The position numbers were made by a program, and so were the translations under genes. Under the pieces are notes generated by a model, which worked only from the letters and a program-made list of their open reading frames with translations, searched no databases and was not told where the DNA came from. From positions 1-64,000 of the forward strand of contig JBBITL010000019.1 of the NCBI GenBank assembly GCA_037440765.1: DNA of 64,000 nt. The letters are read 5' to 3'. Source of the stretch: DTKY01 sp037440765 (lineage in GTDB: Bacteria > Acidobacteriota > Terriglobia > Bryobacterales > Bryobacteraceae). Below, one piece after another: positions 50,134 to 59,871 of the stretch (positions are counted from its first letter, which is position 1; each line of letters begins with the position of its first letter).

Positions 50134-51134
50134 CTGAGTTTCTCTCCTTGTTTCGCCCGGGACTCCAGCATCAACTCGGCCAGCCGTACGGCTTTGGCGC
50201 TCTCGGCGGGCGGGCAGAGGTCGGGCTGCCGCCCTTCGAGGCAGCATTCTACGAAGTACTCGATTTCGGCCTGGTAGCCGTCCTTGCCGGCAACCGCCAG
50301 TTCCGTCCGCGTTCCGTCCGGAGCGTAGAGCGTGGGTGGGACGCCGGCCGAGCTGTATTCGAGAACCCCGCCGCTGCCTGCCACGCTGTATTCCATCGAG
50401 AAAGGAAAACCCGGCGACGGGTACCAGCCGCCGGCCACTACCACCGCGGCCGCGTCATAGTGGAACCCGGCCGTGATCCAGTCGGTCCCGTGCCCGAGAT
50501 CCTCGTGCCCCACCGCGGAAACCGAAAGCGGCGCGCCGAACAGGTGCAGGCAGAAGTCCACGTCGTGGACCAGAAGGTCGAAGGCTGCGCCTCCGCTGAC
50601 GCTCCGGTCCAGCAGCCAGGGGCTCCACTGGGGCGCGGCGCACCGCCTTTGGAACATGGCGGCGCACACTTGTCCTAGCCGGCCGGACCGGACAGCTTCG
50701 GCGAGCACGCGGTAGGCGGGGAAAAAGCGCAGCGTCTGGGCGACCATCAGGACCCGGCCGCTGGCGCGGGCAGCGTAGAGCATGGCGTCGGCCGCCTCGC
50801 CGTCCAGCGCCATGGGTTTTTCCACCAGCACGTGTTTGCCGGCGCCCAGCGCGGCTATCGCCGCCGGAGCGTGCAGCCCAGTCGGAAGGCAGATGTCGAC
50901 GGCCTCGACGGCGGGATCGGTGACCGCGTCCTGCCAGTTCCGGTATTTGCTCAAGCCGCTGAAGTCCATTCTCCCGCCCGGCCCGCCGATGTTGCCCTGC
51001 ACTCCGCTGAGGTCGCCCGAAAGCTGGCGCTCGTCGTCGCTCGCCACGGCCACTACCTCCGCCCCCGGCGTGGCCCGCAGCGCCTTGAGGTGAGTGGAGC
51101 CCATGAATCCCAAGCCGAGAACGGCGATCCGCAT
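50121..51134 (-). CDS. Gfo/Idh/MocA-family NAD(P)-dependent oxidoreductase
   Basis: A 337-residue sugar or inositol dehydrogenase. The Rossmann motif MRIAVLGLGFMGSTHLKALR begins at the chosen ATG 51134; the catalytic EKP motif is in GKHVLVEKPMALDGE, and a GGAAFDLLVHDVDFCLHLFG segment carries the usual DxxxH. The start lies seven bases after -10-like TATACT with no ribosome site. A longer frame to 51194 adds unrelated residues. It is followed by the isomerase-like gene with a 13-base overlap. Confidence 0.9.
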   Translation of the reverse strand: MRIAVLGLGFMGSTHLKALRATPGAEVVAVASDDERQLSGDLSGVQGNIGGPGGRMDFSGLSKYRNWQDAVTDPAVEAVDICLPTGLHAPAAIAALGAGKHVLVEKPMALDGEAADAMLYAARASGRVLMVAQTLRFFPAYRVLAEAVRSGRLGQVCAAMFQRRCAAPQWSPWLLDRSVSGGAAFDLLVHDVDFCLHLFGAPLSVSAVGHEDLGHGTDWITAGFHYDAAAVVVAGGWYPSPGFPFSMEYSVAGSGGVLEYSSAGVPPTLYAPDGTRTELAVAGKDGYQAEIEYFVECCLEGRQPDLCPPAESAKAVRLAELMLESRAKQGEKLRCLL

Positions 51135-51141
51135 AGTGAGC

Positions 51142-51147
51142 AGTATA
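51142..51147 (-). promoter_or_regulatory. -10-like hexamer for the Gfo/Idh gene (probable leaderless start)
   Basis: TATACT on the minus strand, spacer GCTCACT (seven bases), then ATG 51134. Five of six matches to TATAAT. Confidence 0.55.
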
Positions 51148-51192
51148 AACCCGCGCGCCATGTGATATTCTGATCGCATAGAGAGGGGCTCC

Positions 51193-51732
51193 ATGAGACG
51201 CCTACCGGCGCTGTTGCTCTCGGTCGCGGTTTCGGGGATGCTGAGCGCGAGCGCTCAGACCCCCGCGCCCAAGACCCACCTCAAGGTCGGCGACAAGCCT
51301 CCCGACTTCACGCTGCCCGCCACCACCGGCGGCAACATCAGTCTGTCCCAATACCTTGGCAAGAAGATCGTCGTGCTGGCGTTCTACCCGGCCGCGTTCA
51401 GCGGTGGTTGAACGAAGCAACTGACGGCGTACCAGGCTGGTATCGCTACCTTCGATGAAATGGAAGCACAGGTACTTGGAATCAGCACCGATAGCCGCGC
51501 TGCTTTGCAGCACTGGGCCAAGGAGGTTCTGAAGACCTCCATCCCGCTGCTCAGCGACTTCATGCGCAAGGTGTCGGCCAGCTACGGGGTGCTGAACGAG
51601 GCTAACGGGACCGCGGCCAGAACCACGTTCGTGATCGGTCTGGACGGGCGGATCGAGCACATCGAGGAGGGCTCGGCTGCCATTGATCCTTTAGGAGCGG
51701 CCGCTGCCTGCGAGAGGATCCGAAAGAAATGA
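51193..51732 (+). CDS. Peroxiredoxin with in-frame TGA at the catalytic position (probable selenoprotein)
   Basis: Read conventionally this is two short ORFs (51193-51411 and 51460-51732) in one frame, separated by TGA at 51409-51411. Read through, it is one 179-residue AhpC/TSA peroxiredoxin: signal peptide (MRRLPALLLSVAVSGMLSAS), KVGDKPPDFTLPATTGG, FYPAAFSGG-U-TKQLTAYQ, then VLGISTDSRAALQHWA, ISLSQYLGKK earlier and GRIEHIEEGSAAIDP late. Peroxiredoxins have the peroxidatic cysteine exactly where TGA falls, so selenocysteine is expected. A hairpin of SECIS type follows at 51426-51447. GAGAGGGG ribosome site. The exported enzyme would reduce peroxides; selA/selB/selC/selD must be elsewhere. 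Confidence 0.85.
51426..51447 (+). promoter_or_regulatory. Candidate bacterial SECIS hairpin
   Basis: GGCG-TACCA (51426-51434), loop GGC (51435-51437), TGGTA-T-CGCT (51438-51447): nine pairs, one G-U, with a bulged U at 51443. The loop begins 23 bases after the TGA, within the known range for bacterial selenocysteine insertion elements, and it carries the required G bases. Confidence 0.65.
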
Positions 51733-51775
51733 AACCGGGCTGCCCCTAACTACCCTATCTTTCAAGATCTTCTGG

Positions 51776-51781
51776 TAGAAT
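51776..51781 (+). promoter_or_regulatory. -10-like hexamer upstream of gyrA
   Basis: TAGAAT, five of six matches to TATAAT, 74 bases before the gyrA start. No convincing -35 element is visible in this G+C-rich leader. Confidence 0.35.
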
Positions 51782-51855
51782 AGGAGCTTCAGCTCAGATC
51801 CTGGTTGTGAGGCGAATACCGGGCGAATAAAACGGGCTGTCCTCAAGGAGCAGAC

Positions 51856-54405
<2,550 letters not shown>

Positions 54406-54408
54406 CGA

Positions 54409-54414
54409 TATAAT
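54409..54414 (+). promoter_or_regulatory. Perfect -10 hexamer for larE (probable leaderless start)
   Basis: TATAAT exactly matches the consensus, seven bases before ATG 54422. GAGG in the spacer is one base from the ATG and too close to be a ribosome site. It begins four bases after the gyrA stop. Confidence 0.6.
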
Positions 54415-54421
54415 CCGAGGT

Positions 54422-55282
54422 ATGGGTGCTTTCGTGGGTTCGGGAGAAGTTGCCGCTACGCTCGACCCGGCGGTCCTCGGCGAGAAAGAACAGAAGCTGT
54501 TCGGGATTCTCCGGGATCTGGGCAGCGTGATTACAGCCTACTCCGGCGGTACGGATTCCGCTTACCTGGCTTGGGCGGCGGGGCAGGCGCTGGGAGAGAA
54601 CGCGCTGGCCATCACCGCCGACTCGGCCTCCGTGCCGGAATCGCACAAGCGGGACGCGGAGGAGTTCGCGCGCAGGTTCGGCTTGCGGCACGAGTTCGTG
54701 AAATCCTCTGAGTTCGACAACCCGCTCTACGCGGCTAACAACCCGGACCGCTGTTTCCATTGCAAGGACGAGTTGTTCGCCAGGCTGGCCGAGGTGGCCC
54801 GGGAGCGGGGCTTCGCGCACATCGTTTACGGCGTGAACTTGGATGACCTGGGCGACTACCGGCCCGGACAGAATGCCGCTGCCGGCCGCAACGTGAAGGC
54901 GCCGCTGCTCGACGCCGGGTTGCACAAGGCGGAAATCCGCGAGCTCTCGCGCCTGGCGGGGCTCCCGACCTGGGACCGGCCCGCCGCGGCGTGCCTGAGT
55001 TCCCGCATCCCCTACGGGACGCCCGTGACGGTGGAAACCGTGAAGACCGTGGAGCGCGGCGAGGAAGCGGTGAAAGCTCTGGGCTTCCGCCAGTTTCGCG
55101 TCCGATATCATGGCGAGCTGGTTAGAGTGGAGATAGCGCCGGAGGAGATGCGCAAGGCGCTGGACGAGGAGATGGCCGCCCGGTTCACGGCGATCTTCAA
55201 GGGCCTCGGCTTCCACTACGTCACTCTTGACCTTCAGGGCTACCGCCAGGGAGCCATGAACGAGACGCTCAAGAAGAGATGA
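54422..55282 (+). CDS. larE: ATP-dependent sacrificial sulfur transferase LarE
   Basis: LarE donates its own cysteine sulfur to the nickel-pincer cofactor of lactate racemase and relatives. The 286-residue PP-loop protein has TAYSGGTDSAYLAWAAG, ITADSASVPESHKRDAEEFA, CFHCKDELF and the sacrificial cysteine in RPAAACLSSRIPYGTPV. ATG 54422 follows a perfect TATAAT by seven bases. Partners larA, larB and larC are not in the window, so its cofactor client is unknown here. Confidence 0.92.
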   Translation: MGAFVGSGEVAATLDPAVLGEKEQKLFGILRDLGSVITAYSGGTDSAYLAWAAGQALGENALAITADSASVPESHKRDAEEFARRFGLRHEFVKSSEFDNPLYAANNPDRCFHCKDELFARLAEVARERGFAHIVYGVNLDDLGDYRPGQNAAAGRNVKAPLLDAGLHKAEIRELSRLAGLPTWDRPAAACLSSRIPYGTPVTVETVKTVERGEEAVKALGFRQFRVRYHGELVRVEIAPEEMRKALDEEMAARFTAIFKGLGFHYVTLDLQGYRQGAMNETLKKR

Positions 55283-55294
55283 AGTAGCTCTCCC

Positions 55295-56149
55295 GTGGCC
55301 GTCCCCAGCCTGCGCCTCACTGAGTGGACGCTGGTCGCGTACTTCGGCTACGTGACGGTGATGGCGCACGTTCTGCCTGTCAGGCCGCCCATCCCCGCCG
55401 TCATATTGTGGCTGAACCTGGCAATCATAGGGGGCTTCTTCCTGGTGGCGTACTCGGATTCGCTGCGGAAACGCCGCCTCCTGAGCGTCCTGAGGGACTG
55501 GTATCCGGCCGCGCTGCTGCTGCTGGCCTACAGGGAGATGGGGTGGCTCGCGCCCCCCGCGCACAGCCACAGTCTGGAGCGGACCTGGGTTCTGTGGGAC
55601 AAGTTCTTTCTCAACGAATTGGGCGCTAAGGCGTTGATCGAGTCGGCAGGACCACTCCTGCCGGGCCTGCTGGAGATATCCTACACGCTCGTCTACGCGA
55701 TGCCGTTCATTGCGCTGGCGGCGCTGTATGCGCATGGGCGCCGGGATCGAGTCGACCGACTGATGTTCCCCCTGGCCGCGTCGGTGCTGTCCGCCTACGC
55801 CCTGTTTCCCTACTTCCCCTCAGAACCTCCCCGAACCGTTTTCCCGGGAGAGGACTTCCCGTCCTACATGACGGTGTTCAGAAAGTTCAACTGGGACATG
55901 CTCGGCAGCTACGGTATTCATACGAGCGTGTTCCCGAGCGCGCACGTCTCGGGGGCGTTTTCCGTGGCCCTCACGCTCGGCAGATTGCTTCCGGAGAGCA
56001 AATGGCTGGGGCGCCTGCTGCTGGCGCTGGCCGTTTTGATCGCCATCGCCACAGTGTACGGCCGCTACCACTACCTCGCCGACGCCGTGGCCGGTCTGGC
56101 CATTGCGCTGCTGGTCTGCGGTCTTACTCGGCGCCTTTGGCGGGTGTAG
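55295..56149 (+). CDS. PAP2-superfamily integral membrane phosphatase
   Basis: A 284-residue multi-span membrane protein. Hydrophobic stretches occupy residues about 15-60, 75-95, 120-145, 160-180 and 205-275. The phosphatase motifs are SVFPSAHVSGAFSVALTLG (C2, with PSxH) and GRYHYLADAVAGLAIALLV (C3, with H and D); the first lysine/arginine motif is less clear. It resembles inositol-phosphoceramide synthase-like PAP2 proteins more than simple phosphatases, a guess from its length. GTG start, 12 bases after larE. Confidence 0.82.
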   Translation: MAVPSLRLTEWTLVAYFGYVTVMAHVLPVRPPIPAVILWLNLAIIGGFFLVAYSDSLRKRRLLSVLRDWYPAALLLLAYREMGWLAPPAHSHSLERTWVLWDKFFLNELGAKALIESAGPLLPGLLEISYTLVYAMPFIALAALYAHGRRDRVDRLMFPLAASVLSAYALFPYFPSEPPRTVFPGEDFPSYMTVFRKFNWDMLGSYGIHTSVFPSAHVSGAFSVALTLGRLLPESKWLGRLLLALAVLIAIATVYGRYHYLADAVAGLAIALLVCGLTRRLWRV

Positions 56150-56393
56150 GCGCCTCTTTCTTCGGCTCCGCGGTTGCGGGCTTATCGGCCTGCTTGCTTT
56201 CCGGCCTGGAGGAAGGCCTGGCGTAGTCTGTAATGTACCAGCCGCTGCCCTTGAACTGGAACGCGGGTGGCGAGAGAAGTCTCTTGAGGACCCCGCCGCA
56301 GTGGTCGTGCACCGTGAGAACCGGTGCGTCTAATTTCTGCAACACCTCAAAGAGACTGCCGCACTTGTTACACTCGTACTCGTATAGTGGCAT
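56124..56393 (-). CDS. FmdB-like zinc-ribbon protein
   Basis: An 89-residue small protein of the FmdB regulatory family: MPLYEYECNKCGSLFEVLQKL then RLLSPPAFQFKGSGWYITDY. Zinc ligands would be C8, C11, H29 and C32; His replaces the usual third Cys in VHDHCGG. The C-terminal 30 residues are Lys/Glu/Pro-rich. Function in this organism unknown. It overlaps the convergent PAP2 gene by 26 bases and lies 11 bases downstream of the S41-like gene. Confidence 0.85.
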   Translation of the reverse strand: MPLYEYECNKCGSLFEVLQKLDAPVLTVHDHCGGVLKRLLSPPAFQFKGSGWYITDYARPSSRPESKQADKPATAEPKKEAPTPAKGAE

Positions 56394-56404
56394 GCTCTTC
56401 TGTG

Positions 56405-57694
56405 CTAGTTCCTTGGAACGCCCGGCGGACCCGGCTGAAGACCTGACGGACCCGGGCGTGGGACATCGGAAGCCTGCTGCGAAACCGCCCCGGGACCCCT
56501 GCTCAGCACCTCGGTGGCCTTCTTGAGCAGGCCGTCGTCCTCAGGCTTCACCTGTGGCCTGGGAGCCAGCGGCCGCGGTGTCTGGCCCTCGTCCTCGGCT
56601 CCAGGCTCGGATTCGATGTATGGAACCGAAGGAGTCACGCCGTTGTCCTGAATGGACTTGCCTTGCGGTGAGTAATACTTGGCGACGGAGAGAATGAGAG
56701 CGCCTCCGTCCTTCAGTGTCACCGTGCGGCGGACGGCGGCATCGCCGAACGTACGGCTGCCAACCACTTCGGCCCGCTTGTTCTCGAGCAGAGCCATAGC
56801 CGCTATCTCTGCGCCGCCTGCGGTCCCGCCGTTCGTGGCTACCACCAGCGGCAGGTTTGTAACTGCCTTGGCCGCATCCGCCCGGAACTCCTGACGGGGC
56901 GTCCGCTGCCCGAGCAGGTACGTCAGCAGGCCCCGGTCAACGTACAGGTTGGCCAGTGCGATGCCTTCTTCCGGCGTCCCGCTGGCGCACCGCCGCAGGT
57001 CCAGGATGAGCCCCCTGGCGCGCTGCTTCTCCAGGTTCCTGACCGCCCCGCTGATTTCCGAGGCCTTCCCCGGCACCAGCGTCTCGGGGCGGATGTAACC
57101 AATCTGGTTGGGCAGCATCTGGATCGTCACCGGGGGGATAAGGACAGGTGCGCGCGTCAGCGTCACCCGTTGCGGCTCGGGGTCGGGCAGATGCAGCAAG
57201 GAGATGTCGACCGTCGTCCCTGCCTGTCCCTTGAGCAGCAGTTCCGCGTAGGCCAGAGGCATGTCGCGGGTCGCAACTCCCTTGATGCTCTCGATCAAGT
57301 CCCCGCTGCTGATCCCCGCGCGCGCGGCCGGGGAATCCGGCAGCGTGCTCACGACGGTGACGTATCCGAAGCGCTTGGCCAGCACCATGCCCACATCGCC
57401 CCTGTGAGCGTCCTTCTCGAGCAGGTATTGCTTGTATTGATCCGCGTTCAGATAGCTGGCGAACGGATCAATGGACTCCAGCAGCCCGTTGATAGCGCCA
57501 AGCGTGACGCTCCCAAGGTCAGGCTCCTCCACGTAGTCGCTCTTGATGCGCGAGAGCACCTCCGAGAAGACCGTCATGTGGCGGTAGGCGTCCCTGGAGT
57601 CCGCCGCGCCGCTGCCAAGGTGAGCCCCGACCAGCAGGAGGACCAACAGGCATGTCGAGCTGCTAAGAACGACAAGCTTCAACCGAGAATGCAT
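56405..57694 (-). CDS. S41-family C-terminal-processing protease homologue without catalytic residues
   Basis: A 429-residue protein with an N-terminal signal anchor (KLVVLSSSTCLLVLLLVGAH), an N-terminal helical cap (EVLSRIKSDYVEEPDLGSV), a PDZ domain about residues 100-170 (LPDSPAARAGISSGDLIESI) and the S41 core. In the active family the core has the nucleophile Ser in SASASE and a general-base Lys in TFGKG, 25 residues apart. Here the same positions are Gly (GTAGGAEI) and Asp (SRTFGDAAVR). Proteolysis is therefore not expected. It may be a scaffold or regulatory pseudoprotease. Upstream: TATACT at 57719-57724. Confidence 0.85.
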   Translation of the reverse strand: MHSRLKLVVLSSSTCLLVLLLVGAHLGSGAADSRDAYRHMTVFSEVLSRIKSDYVEEPDLGSVTLGAINGLLESIDPFASYLNADQYKQYLLEKDAHRGDVGMVLAKRFGYVTVVSTLPDSPAARAGISSGDLIESIKGVATRDMPLAYAELLLKGQAGTTVDISLLHLPDPEPQRVTLTRAPVLIPPVTIQMLPNQIGYIRPETLVPGKASEISGAVRNLEKQRARGLILDLRRCASGTPEEGIALANLYVDRGLLTYLLGQRTPRQEFRADAAKAVTNLPLVVATNGGTAGGAEIAAMALLENKRAEVVGSRTFGDAAVRRTVTLKDGGALILSVAKYYSPQGKSIQDNGVTPSVPYIESEPGAEDEGQTPRPLAPRPQVKPEDDGLLKKATEVLSRGPGAVSQQASDVPRPGPSGLQPGPPGVPRN

Positions 57695-57718
57695 GGTAGA
57701 GGAGCCCCATCCATTCTC

Positions 57719-57724
57719 AGTATA
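57719..57724 (-). promoter_or_regulatory. -10-like hexamer for the S41-like gene, with possible short leader ORF
   Basis: TATACT on the minus strand. Four bases after it, ATG 57714 opens an 11-codon frame (MDGAPLPCILG, stop at 57679) that overlaps the S41 start out of frame. It could be a leader peptide or chance. Confidence 0.35.
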
Positions 57725-57749
57725 TCAGACGGGTGAAATCGGACCGCGG

Positions 57750-58643
57750 TCAGCGCCTGCCCGCCGTTGCGGCGGACACCGCCACGAGTTTGGCTCCCTG
57801 CCGCTGTAGCACGGCGCCCTCGGGTGGGTTCGCGTCGAACGACGCCCAGTCGATCATTTCCTTGGAAGCCGGCTCGTAAAGGAGCGCCGTATCGCCCTGG
57901 CGGTCGGCCCACACATAGGCCGCTTCGCTGGTGAACGTGTGCCACTCGGCGCCCAGCCGGTCCTCCGACGGCAGAAGGGACAACTCCCGCCGCCGGCCCG
58001 AGTGCACCCGCAGAATCTCCTCCGGTTTCAGCGAGCAGTCCGGCAGGCTGACCACGAACCTGTATTCCGCCGTTCCGCCTGAGCCGGACTCAACCACGCG
58101 GTAGAGGCTGATCCCCCTCGTGCTGAGGGTCTTCGGACTCTCGTTGCGAAGGTCGATCCACTCGCCCGTGCCGGGCTCTGCGGCCACAGATCCTTCCTGG
58201 GCCTTCCGCTTTGCGGCCGGCCTGGGCCTGATGCGATAGACGGCCAGCGATTTCGCCGCCCCGACTGCGGCTGCGGCCTCTTTACCGTCGGTCCCTCTGC
58301 CTCCGCCTTCCGCCTCGACGGCGGGGGAGAGCAACCGGATCTCGGTTTCCTCGTCACCCACCTGGCTGGCGACCGCCGCCTCTTCGAGTTCGACACGGAT
58401 GCCGCCCATCCAGACCGCGCACTGGTTATACAGATAGCAGGTGATCGCCGTAAGCGTGAACCCCCCGGCGCCCGCCACGAACGGCGCCAACAGCAGTGCC
58501 GTCAAGGTGACCACCAGCGAGTCCGGAGGCCACACGACCATGGAGATCAGGCCGATGCATCCTCCAACCGCCCCCAGCATGAAGCCCAGGGTTCCTATCA
58601 CGCGAGCCGCCGGAAAGACCGGCAGGGATTTCACGTAGGTCAT
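57750..58643 (-). CDS. Membrane protein with C-terminal lamin-tail-like domain
   Basis: A 297-residue protein. Two hydrophobic segments lie at about residues 12-38 and 43-70, followed by a low-complexity charged linker (about 85-155). The C-terminal part (about 160-290) matches the lamin-tail domain: GEWIDLRNESPKTLSTRGIS, LPDCSLKPEEILRVHSG, then AYVWADRQGDTALLYEPA and SKEMIDWASFD. Such domains occur in bacterial surface proteins with unknown ligands. GAGAGG ribosome site at a longer than usual distance. Divergent from the HlyD-like gene. The DUF3566-like look of the N-terminus is only a guess. Confidence 0.7.
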   Translation of the reverse strand: MTYVKSLPVFPAARVIGTLGFMLGAVGGCIGLISMVVWPPDSLVVTLTALLLAPFVAGAGGFTLTAITCYLYNQCAVWMGGIRVELEEAAVASQVGDEETEIRLLSPAVEAEGGGRGTDGKEAAAAVGAAKSLAVYRIRPRPAAKRKAQEGSVAAEPGTGEWIDLRNESPKTLSTRGISLYRVVESGSGGTAEYRFVVSLPDCSLKPEEILRVHSGRRRELSLLPSEDRLGAEWHTFTSEAAYVWADRQGDTALLYEPASKEMIDWASFDANPPEGAVLQRQGAKLVAVSAATAGRR

Positions 58644-58844
58644 TTGCGTCCACGCCTCTCAATAGCACTATCTGTGTGGGATACTGACACACGCGGCGCA
58701 CTAGATCAAGAATCGCGGGCCCGCGGCGTCACATTTTTCGACACAAGGTGGATAACCACTACTAACATTAGTTATGAATCTTCCGAGCCATGCGTGCGGC
58801 CGGGGAAGCCGCCGCAGCGCGCGGCGCCCGGCCTTCCCTTGCAG

Positions 58845-58850
58845 TATCAT
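58845..58850 (+). promoter_or_regulatory. -10-like hexamer for the HlyD-like gene (probable leaderless start)
   Basis: TATCAT, five of six matches to TATAAT, six bases before GTG 58857. GGAGA in the spacer is too close to the start to act as a ribosome site. Confidence 0.5.
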
Positions 58851-58856
58851 CGGAGA

Positions 58857-59855
58857 GTGCGCGGCAAGTGGCTCCTGACCGGTGGAATCCTGGCTGTGCT
58901 CGCGGCCGGGGGGCTGGCGGTGATGTTCGTGCTCCGTGAGCAGGCGGCCGCGCCGGAAGGCGGCGCCGGAGTGACGGCCGCCATTCCCTCCTGGGGACAG
59001 GCTCTCAGCCTCCCTGCGCGTATCGAGGCCGTGGAGATCGTGCAAGTCCCGGCGCCGATCGAGGGAATCATTGAGTCGCTTCCGGTGGACATCGGCGCGG
59101 ATGTCTTCGAGGGGGAGCTGCTGGCTACCATCCGGAGTTCCATGCTCGAGTCGCAGAAGGAAGGGGCCGATGCGGAGATCAGCCGACTCCGTAGCAGGAT
59201 CGGCTCGCTTGAGAGCAGCCTGATTGCCGCGCGCCTGGAAGCCTCCAGGGCCTCGGAAGCTGCCGGCGAAGCGCGCGCAGTGGCGGAGGCGGCCCAGAAG
59301 GCGCTTGAGCGGCAGCAGTTGCTGTACGGCAAGGGAGCAGTCGCCAGGCAGTCTTTGGAGAGCGCCCAAACCGTCTATAAGGCGGCGGTGGAGGCCTATG
59401 AGGCCCGGCAGAAGGTTGTCCTGCTCGCCGACGCCCGGGTGGCAGGGCTCGCCCGGGAACTGGACGAGCAACAGAGAACATTGGACGACAAGGACCTGGA
59501 ACTGGAAGTCGTGGCCGGTCAGGTCGCCAGCGGGGATGTGAGGTCTCCGGTGAACGGACACGTGATAGCGCGCAAAGGCGCCGTCGGGCAGGAGGTTACG
59601 CCGGACGTGGAGGATCTGTTCCGGATAGCGGTCAACCTGACGGAGATGAGAGCCGTCATTGACGCACCACAGGCGGCGCTGGAGAAGATTCGTGCCGGCC
59701 AGGAAGCGGTCATCCAGATCGCGGAACTGCCCGATGGTATCCCGGCCAGGGTGAACCAGGTACAAGACGGGCAGATTATCATACACTTCACCAGCCCCAG
59801 CCCCTTCATCAAGCCTGGGATCACGGCACAGGTGGCGATCAGGCTGGGTCAATAA
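58857..59855 (+). CDS. HlyD/RND-type periplasmic adaptor protein
   Basis: A 332-residue membrane-fusion protein. The N-terminal helix (WLLTGGILAVLAAGGLAVMF) anchors it; then a biotinyl-lipoyl-like half (VQVPAPIEGIIESLPVDIGA), a long coiled coil about residues 105-225, the second lipoyl half (GDVRSPVNGHVIARKGAVGQ) and a beta-barrel. It would link an inner-membrane pump to an outer-membrane channel, but no transporter or TolC gene is next to it. GTG 58857 is chosen by the membrane helix and the -10 spacing; the open frame upstream is not coding. Confidence 0.86.
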   Translation: MRGKWLLTGGILAVLAAGGLAVMFVLREQAAAPEGGAGVTAAIPSWGQALSLPARIEAVEIVQVPAPIEGIIESLPVDIGADVFEGELLATIRSSMLESQKEGADAEISRLRSRIGSLESSLIAARLEASRASEAAGEARAVAEAAQKALERQQLLYGKGAVARQSLESAQTVYKAAVEAYEARQKVVLLADARVAGLARELDEQQRTLDDKDLELEVVAGQVASGDVRSPVNGHVIARKGAVGQEVTPDVEDLFRIAVNLTEMRAVIDAPQAALEKIRAGQEAVIQIAELPDGIPARVNQVQDGQIIIHFTSPSPFIKPGITAQVAIRLGQ

Positions 59856-59871
59856 GAGAAGGAGAGCCAGG

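Noticed and set aside
51193..51411. Peroxiredoxin as a pseudogene interrupted by a nonsense mutation
   Set aside because: The only lesion is TGA at the catalytic codon, both halves are well conserved, and a SECIS-like hairpin follows; selenocysteine explains it better.
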